The position numbers and the translations under genes are program-made. Positions 5,700 through 7,978 of a stretch of DNA of 7,978 nucleotides are shown one piece after another (within the stretch, counting starts at the first letter, position 1; every line of letters starts with the position of its first letter). The stretch is from JBHIFE01 sp046760985 (GTDB lineage Bacteria; Chloroflexota; Dehalococcoidia; Dehalococcoidales; RBG-16-60-22). The stretch is taken from positions 1 to 7,978 of the forward strand of contig JBHIFE010000062.1 in the NCBI GenBank assembly GCA_046760985.1. Direction: 5' to 3'. Under the pieces are notes generated by a model. It saw nothing but the letters and a program-made list of their open reading frames with translations. It had not been told where the DNA came from and ran no database searches.

Positions 5700-6799
5700 T
5701 AAACAAAAAAACAACACTAGTCCTAGAAGATGGCTCGGTTTATGAAGGCTATTCCTTTGGTGCTGAAGCCGAGACCTACGGCGAGGTAGTCTTTAATACC
5801 AGCATGATTGGCTATCAGGAAATGCTGACCGACCCCTCCTATGCCGGGCAGATTGTGGTTCCCACCTATCCCCTCATCGGCAACTACGGCACCAATGAGC
5901 AGGACTTTGAATCAGCCAAGATTCAGGTGAGGGGCTTTGTCGTCAGGGAGGAGTGCCAGCAGCCCAACCACTACCTTAACACCCAGACCCTCCACCAATA
6001 TTTAGCCGAAAGCAACATCCCCGGAATTTACGGCGTGGATACCCGGGCGATTACCCGCAAACTGCGCTCGGTAGGGGTAATGATGGGCATTCTTACTCAG
6101 GATAAGACTCCAGAGCAGGCTCTAAAAGAATTAAAGAAATTGCCCAGCTACGGCTCAATTGATTTCGTCAAGCAGGTTACCACCGAGAAACCCTATCAAT
6201 GGGAAGCCATATTACCAAAAGGGACTACACAATCTTTATGTAAAGTAGTCGTTTTGGACTGTGGCTTGAAATATTCCATCCTGCGCAACATGTGTCGCCT
6301 GGGTTGCACCATGACCGTCGTTCCCTGCACCATGTCTGCTGAGGAAATCCTGAACCTGAAGCCCGATGGCATTATCCTCTCCCCCGGTCCCGGCGACCCT
6401 GAACTGCTGGATTATATTGCGGAGACAATTAAGCAACTGGTTGGTAAAAAGCCGATTATGGGCATCTGCCTGGGTAATCAGCTCATTGCCCGCGCCTTTG
6501 GTGCCAAGACCTTCAAGCTGAAATTTGGACACCGGGGTGGCAACCACCCGGTGCGTGATTTAGCCACCGGCAGAATCCACATCACCGCCCAAAACCACGG
6601 CTATGCCGTTGACCCCGACACCTTAAAGGACGGGCTGGAAGTTACCCAGATTAATTTAAACGATGGCACGGTGGAGGGCTTAAGCCACAAAGAACTACCC
6701 ATCTTCTGCATCCAGTACCACTCCGAAGCCTCCCCCGGCCCCCTGGACAACACCTACCTCTTTGAAAGATTTCTGGATATGGTGAGGGAGGGGCAATGA
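5699..6799 (+). CDS. carA: carbamoyl-phosphate synthase small subunit, apparent ATA start
   Basis: Glutaminase subunit that frees ammonia from glutamine and channels it to CarB for carbamoyl phosphate synthesis. With the proposed start it has 366 residues, near family size. The N-terminal domain begins LVLEDGSVYEGYSFGAE and continues VVFNTSMIGYQEMLTDPSYA and YPLIGNYG. The class I amidotransferase domain has SPGPGDP, nucleophile C257 in GICLGNQ, TAQNHGYAV and the catalytic pair H341/E343 in QYHSEASPGP. ATG 5804 would remove about 35 conserved residues and is rejected. Frame analysis back from there finds no ATG, GTG or TTG before an in-frame TAG at 5696; the codon right after it is ATA, correctly spaced from a strong ribosome site. 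Either ATA is used, or an ATG was lost by mutation, repeat insertion or sequence error. The gene is separated from carB by two unrelated genes. Confidence 0.9.
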   Translation: MNKKTTLVLEDGSVYEGYSFGAEAETYGEVVFNTSMIGYQEMLTDPSYAGQIVVPTYPLIGNYGTNEQDFESAKIQVRGFVVREECQQPNHYLNTQTLHQYLAESNIPGIYGVDTRAITRKLRSVGVMMGILTQDKTPEQALKELKKLPSYGSIDFVKQVTTEKPYQWEAILPKGTTQSLCKVVVLDCGLKYSILRNMCRLGCTMTVVPCTMSAEEILNLKPDGIILSPGPGDPELLDYIAETIKQLVGKKPIMGICLGNQLIARAFGAKTFKLKFGHRGGNHPVRDLATGRIHITAQNHGYAVDPDTLKDGLEVTQINLNDGTVEGLSHKELPIFCIQYHSEASPGPLDNTYLFERFLDMVREGQ

Positions 6800-6808
6800 G
6801 GCTTGTTT

Positions 6809-6842
6809 CCCCCTTTTGTAAAGGGGGATTGAGGGGGATTTA
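6809..6842 (+). repeat. 34-nt palindromic repeat upstream of the DUF559 gene
   Basis: CCCCCTTT (6809-6816) and AAAGGGGG (6820-6827) form an 8-bp stem with loop TGT, followed by the tail ATTGAGGGGGATTTA. It matches the copy at 7233-7266 at 30 of 34 positions. GAGGGGG in its tail (6831-6837) is 4 nt before the ATG at 6842 and serves as the ribosome site of the nuclease gene. Confidence 0.8.
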
Positions 6843-7276
6843 TGCTACTCTATAACAAGAACCTGAAAGAGTATTCCAGGCAACTCAGAGGAAATATGAC
6901 CGATGCTGAAAGACACCTCTGGGCGAAGATAAGGATGAAACAACTAAAGGGCTACCAGTTCTACCGGCAGAAACCCCTCGGCGATTATATTGTCGACTTC
7001 TATTGTCCCAGAGCAAAGCTGGTTATTGAAATTGACGGTAGCTACCACCTTATTGGTGAGACGATTGAGTATGACAGGATAAGGGACGACTACCTGAGCA
7101 GTCTCGGTTTGAGAGTACTGAGATTCACTAACACCGACGTTCTGACGCATATCAATGGGGTCATTGAGAGCATAATTGAAAACATGGAGAAAATCCCCCT
7201 TAGTCCCCCTTTTTCAAAGGGGGAAAGAACTTCTCCCTTTGGTAAAGGGAGATTGAGAGGGATTTACAGGAATTAA
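6842..7276 (+). CDS. DUF559 domain protein (Vsr-like endonuclease fold)
   Basis: A 144-residue protein of the DUF559 family, which is related to very-short-patch repair endonucleases and the PD-(D/E)XK superfamily; its cellular role is not established. Family signatures are LKEYSRQLRGNMTDAERHLW near the N-terminus, LKGYQFYRQKPLGDYIVDFY, and the putative catalytic D52, E63-x-D65 and H69 in VDFYCPRAKLVIEIDGSYH, followed by YDRIRDDYLSSLGLRVLRF. The normal domain ends near residue 115. The remaining tail (IPLSPPFSKGE and SPFGKGRLRG) is translated from two palindromic repeats, and its TAA stop is part of the next ribosome site. The gene sits between carA and carB, which usually adjoin, and has repeats on both sides, so it looks inserted. 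DNA cleavage is inferred from the fold only. Confidence 0.88.
   Translation: MLLYNKNLKEYSRQLRGNMTDAERHLWAKIRMKQLKGYQFYRQKPLGDYIVDFYCPRAKLVIEIDGSYHLIGETIEYDRIRDDYLSSLGLRVLRFTNTDVLTHINGVIESIIENMEKIPLSPPFSKGERTSPFGKGRLRGIYRN
7190..7223 (-). repeat. 34-nt palindromic repeat, inverted copy in the DUF559 3' end
   Basis: Read on the minus strand, this copy matches the 6809-6842 repeat at 28 of 34 positions. CCCCCTTT (7205-7212) and AAAGGGGG (7216-7223) form an 8-bp stem with loop TTC. It faces the direct copy at 7233-7266 and is translated as part of the nuclease's C-terminal tail. Confidence 0.8.
7233..7266 (+). repeat. 34-nt palindromic repeat, direct copy in the DUF559 3' end
   Basis: CTCCCTTT (7233-7240) and AAAGGGAG (7244-7251) form an 8-bp stem with loop GGT, followed by the tail ATTGAGAGGGATTTA. 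Of the four differences from the upstream copy, two (second and eighteenth bases) are a compensating C-G to T-A pair change within the stem. Confidence 0.8.
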
Positions 7277-7290
7277 GGGGGTGAGGTAGA
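7272..7290 (+). repeat. 19-nt repeat tail with Shine-Dalgarno, second copy
   Basis: ATTAAGGGGGTGAGGTAGA is identical to 5681-5699. It contains the DUF559 stop codon (TAA, 7274-7276), and TAAGGGGGTGA (7274-7284) is a near-perfect ribosome site. The GGGGG core lies 10 nt before the ATG of the next gene at 7292. Confidence 0.75.
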
Positions 7291-7291
7291 A

Positions 7292-7792
7292 ATGACGAAC
7301 GGGAATCAATTATCAAGAAAGGAACAAGCGTGGTTGGTAGAATACCAAGCGTGCCAAACACATAATAATCGTATTGCGTCTCAATACTGGGCTATAGTTG
7401 GTGCTTTCATAGGCTTTACAACAGCATTTTTGGCAGTTCTTATGACTTCGAACACTCCTTGGTTGTCGCTGGCGCTTGGTGTGGCAGCAATATTTATAGT
7501 TTATGTGTTATGGCGACTGCTGCTAAGAAGAATAAATACTATCATCTTCAGTAACAATTTCAGGATGCGTGAAATAGAACAGGAATTGGGTATGTTAAAA
7601 AATCGCACGACGCGCTGGCTTGACGGAGACGAAGAAGTTCCAAATGAATACAAAGCTAGGATGAATAGGTTAAGGGGAGAACTCGGTTGTCGCTACGAGG
7701 GACCCGCAAGGCGTATTGTCTGTTGGCTTTTCGTACCAGTCTTTTTATTATGGGTATTTTTCATTCTGGCTGCATTTTTACCATGTATTTAA
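7292..7792 (+). CDS. unrecognised membrane protein, three predicted helices
   Basis: I do not recognise this 166-residue protein. It starts with a polar, probably cytoplasmic segment (NQLSRKEQAWLVEYQACQTH, residues 5-24), then two closely spaced hydrophobic helices at about 32-52 and 56-76, a basic junction (RLLLRR), a charged soluble stretch of about 65 residues (80-142) that may form a helix and includes TTRWLDGDEEVPNEYKARM, and a third hydrophobic helix at about 143-163 at the very C-terminus. There is no signal peptide. The two-helix hairpin plus soluble region loosely recalls SLATT-type proteins, but that is a weak guess. Its ribosome site lies in the 19-nt repeat tail, and it ends just before the carB ribosome site. 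Its codon and base use looks more A/T-rich than the flanking car genes, suggesting acquisition. Confidence 0.75.
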   Translation: MTNGNQLSRKEQAWLVEYQACQTHNNRIASQYWAIVGAFIGFTTAFLAVLMTSNTPWLSLALGVAAIFIVYVLWRLLLRRINTIIFSNNFRMREIEQELGMLKNRTTRWLDGDEEVPNEYKARMNRLRGELGCRYEGPARRIVCWLFVPVFLLWVFFILAAFLPCI

Positions 7793-7804
7793 TAAGGAGC
7801 AAAC

Positions 7805-7978
7805 TTGAAACCATCTAAAGTCTTAATAATCGGTTCAGGTCCCATTGTTATCGGGCAGGCGGCGGAGTTTGACTATGCCGGCACCCAGGCGTGCAAGGCG
7901 ATGCGGGAGGAGGGCGTCATCTCCGTGCTGGTCAACTCCAACCCCGCCACCATTATGACCGATGAGGACATCGCCGAT
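7805..7978 (+). CDS. carB: carbamoyl-phosphate synthase large subunit, N-terminal part (3' truncated by window)
   Basis: The first 58 codons of CarB, the synthetase subunit that makes carbamoyl phosphate from bicarbonate, ammonia from CarA and two ATP. The sequence reads KVLIIGSGPIVIGQAAEFDY, then AGTQACKAMREEG and VLVNSNPATIMTDEDIAD, the highly conserved N-terminus of the first ATP-grasp half. The start is TTG at 7805, preceded by AAGGAG (7794-7799) at 5 nt; no ATG or GTG lies nearby in frame. The ribosome site follows the stop of the membrane protein gene by 1 nt, so carB is probably co-transcribed with the inserted genes. The rest lies beyond the window. Confidence 0.95.
   Translation, partial: MKPSKVLIIGSGPIVIGQAAEFDYAGTQACKAMREEGVISVLVNSNPATIMTDEDIAD

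Noticed and set aside
5804..5806. ATG 5804 as the carA start
   Set aside because: It would delete about 35 conserved N-terminal residues that are clearly encoded upstream, and it has no ribosome site.
6236..6547. Minus-strand frame within carA
   Set aside because: It is antisense to the conserved glutaminase domain.
6944..7150. Minus-strand frame within the DUF559 gene
   Set aside because: It is antisense to conserved nuclease motifs, with no supporting features.

Overview
The window looks like chromosomal DNA from a free-living bacterium, most plausibly a member of the Chloroflexota (Dehalococcoidia-like). That guess rests on GyrB and PyrR sequence style, moderate GC and the GC-rich palindromic repeats; no 16S or other decisive marker is present, so the taxonomy is low confidence.

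Layout: (1) the 3' end of folE (GTP cyclohydrolase I) on the + strand meets gyrB (minus strand) tail to tail with 15 nt between them. (2) A divergent intergenic region of about 400 nt carries a candidate gyrB promoter, a well-formed promoter for the pyr operon, and a PyrR-type RNA attenuator. (3) From 2631 to the right edge runs a pyrimidine operon: pyrR, pyrB, pyrC, carA, then two foreign-looking genes, then carB, which is cut by the window end. Together carAB (carbamoyl phosphate), pyrB (carbamoyl aspartate) and pyrC (dihydroorotate) cover the first three steps of UMP synthesis. PyrR would sense UMP/UTP and fold the leader RNA into the terminator form.

The ordinary genes are disturbed in several places. 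pyrC is broken: after the DHAPH motif about 22 nt appear to be missing and the reading frame shifts, while the downstream part stays well conserved. carA has no ATG, GTG or TTG upstream of its conserved N-terminus; its only plausible start is an ATA codon placed ideally behind a near-perfect Shine-Dalgarno sequence supplied by the tail of a repeat. The pyrC-carA gap is filled with two composite palindromic repeat units. Between carA and carB sits a DUF559 (Vsr-like) endonuclease gene bracketed by 34-nt palindromic repeats, followed by an unrecognised three-helix membrane protein whose ribosome site lies in the same 19-nt repeat tail that precedes carA.

The most interesting idea is that these repeats, possibly mobilised with the DUF559 nuclease, have invaded the pyr operon and carry their own ribosome-binding sequence, so genes next to insertion points remain translated. 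This is inference. Assembly or sequencing error remains a live alternative for the pyrC and carA lesions.
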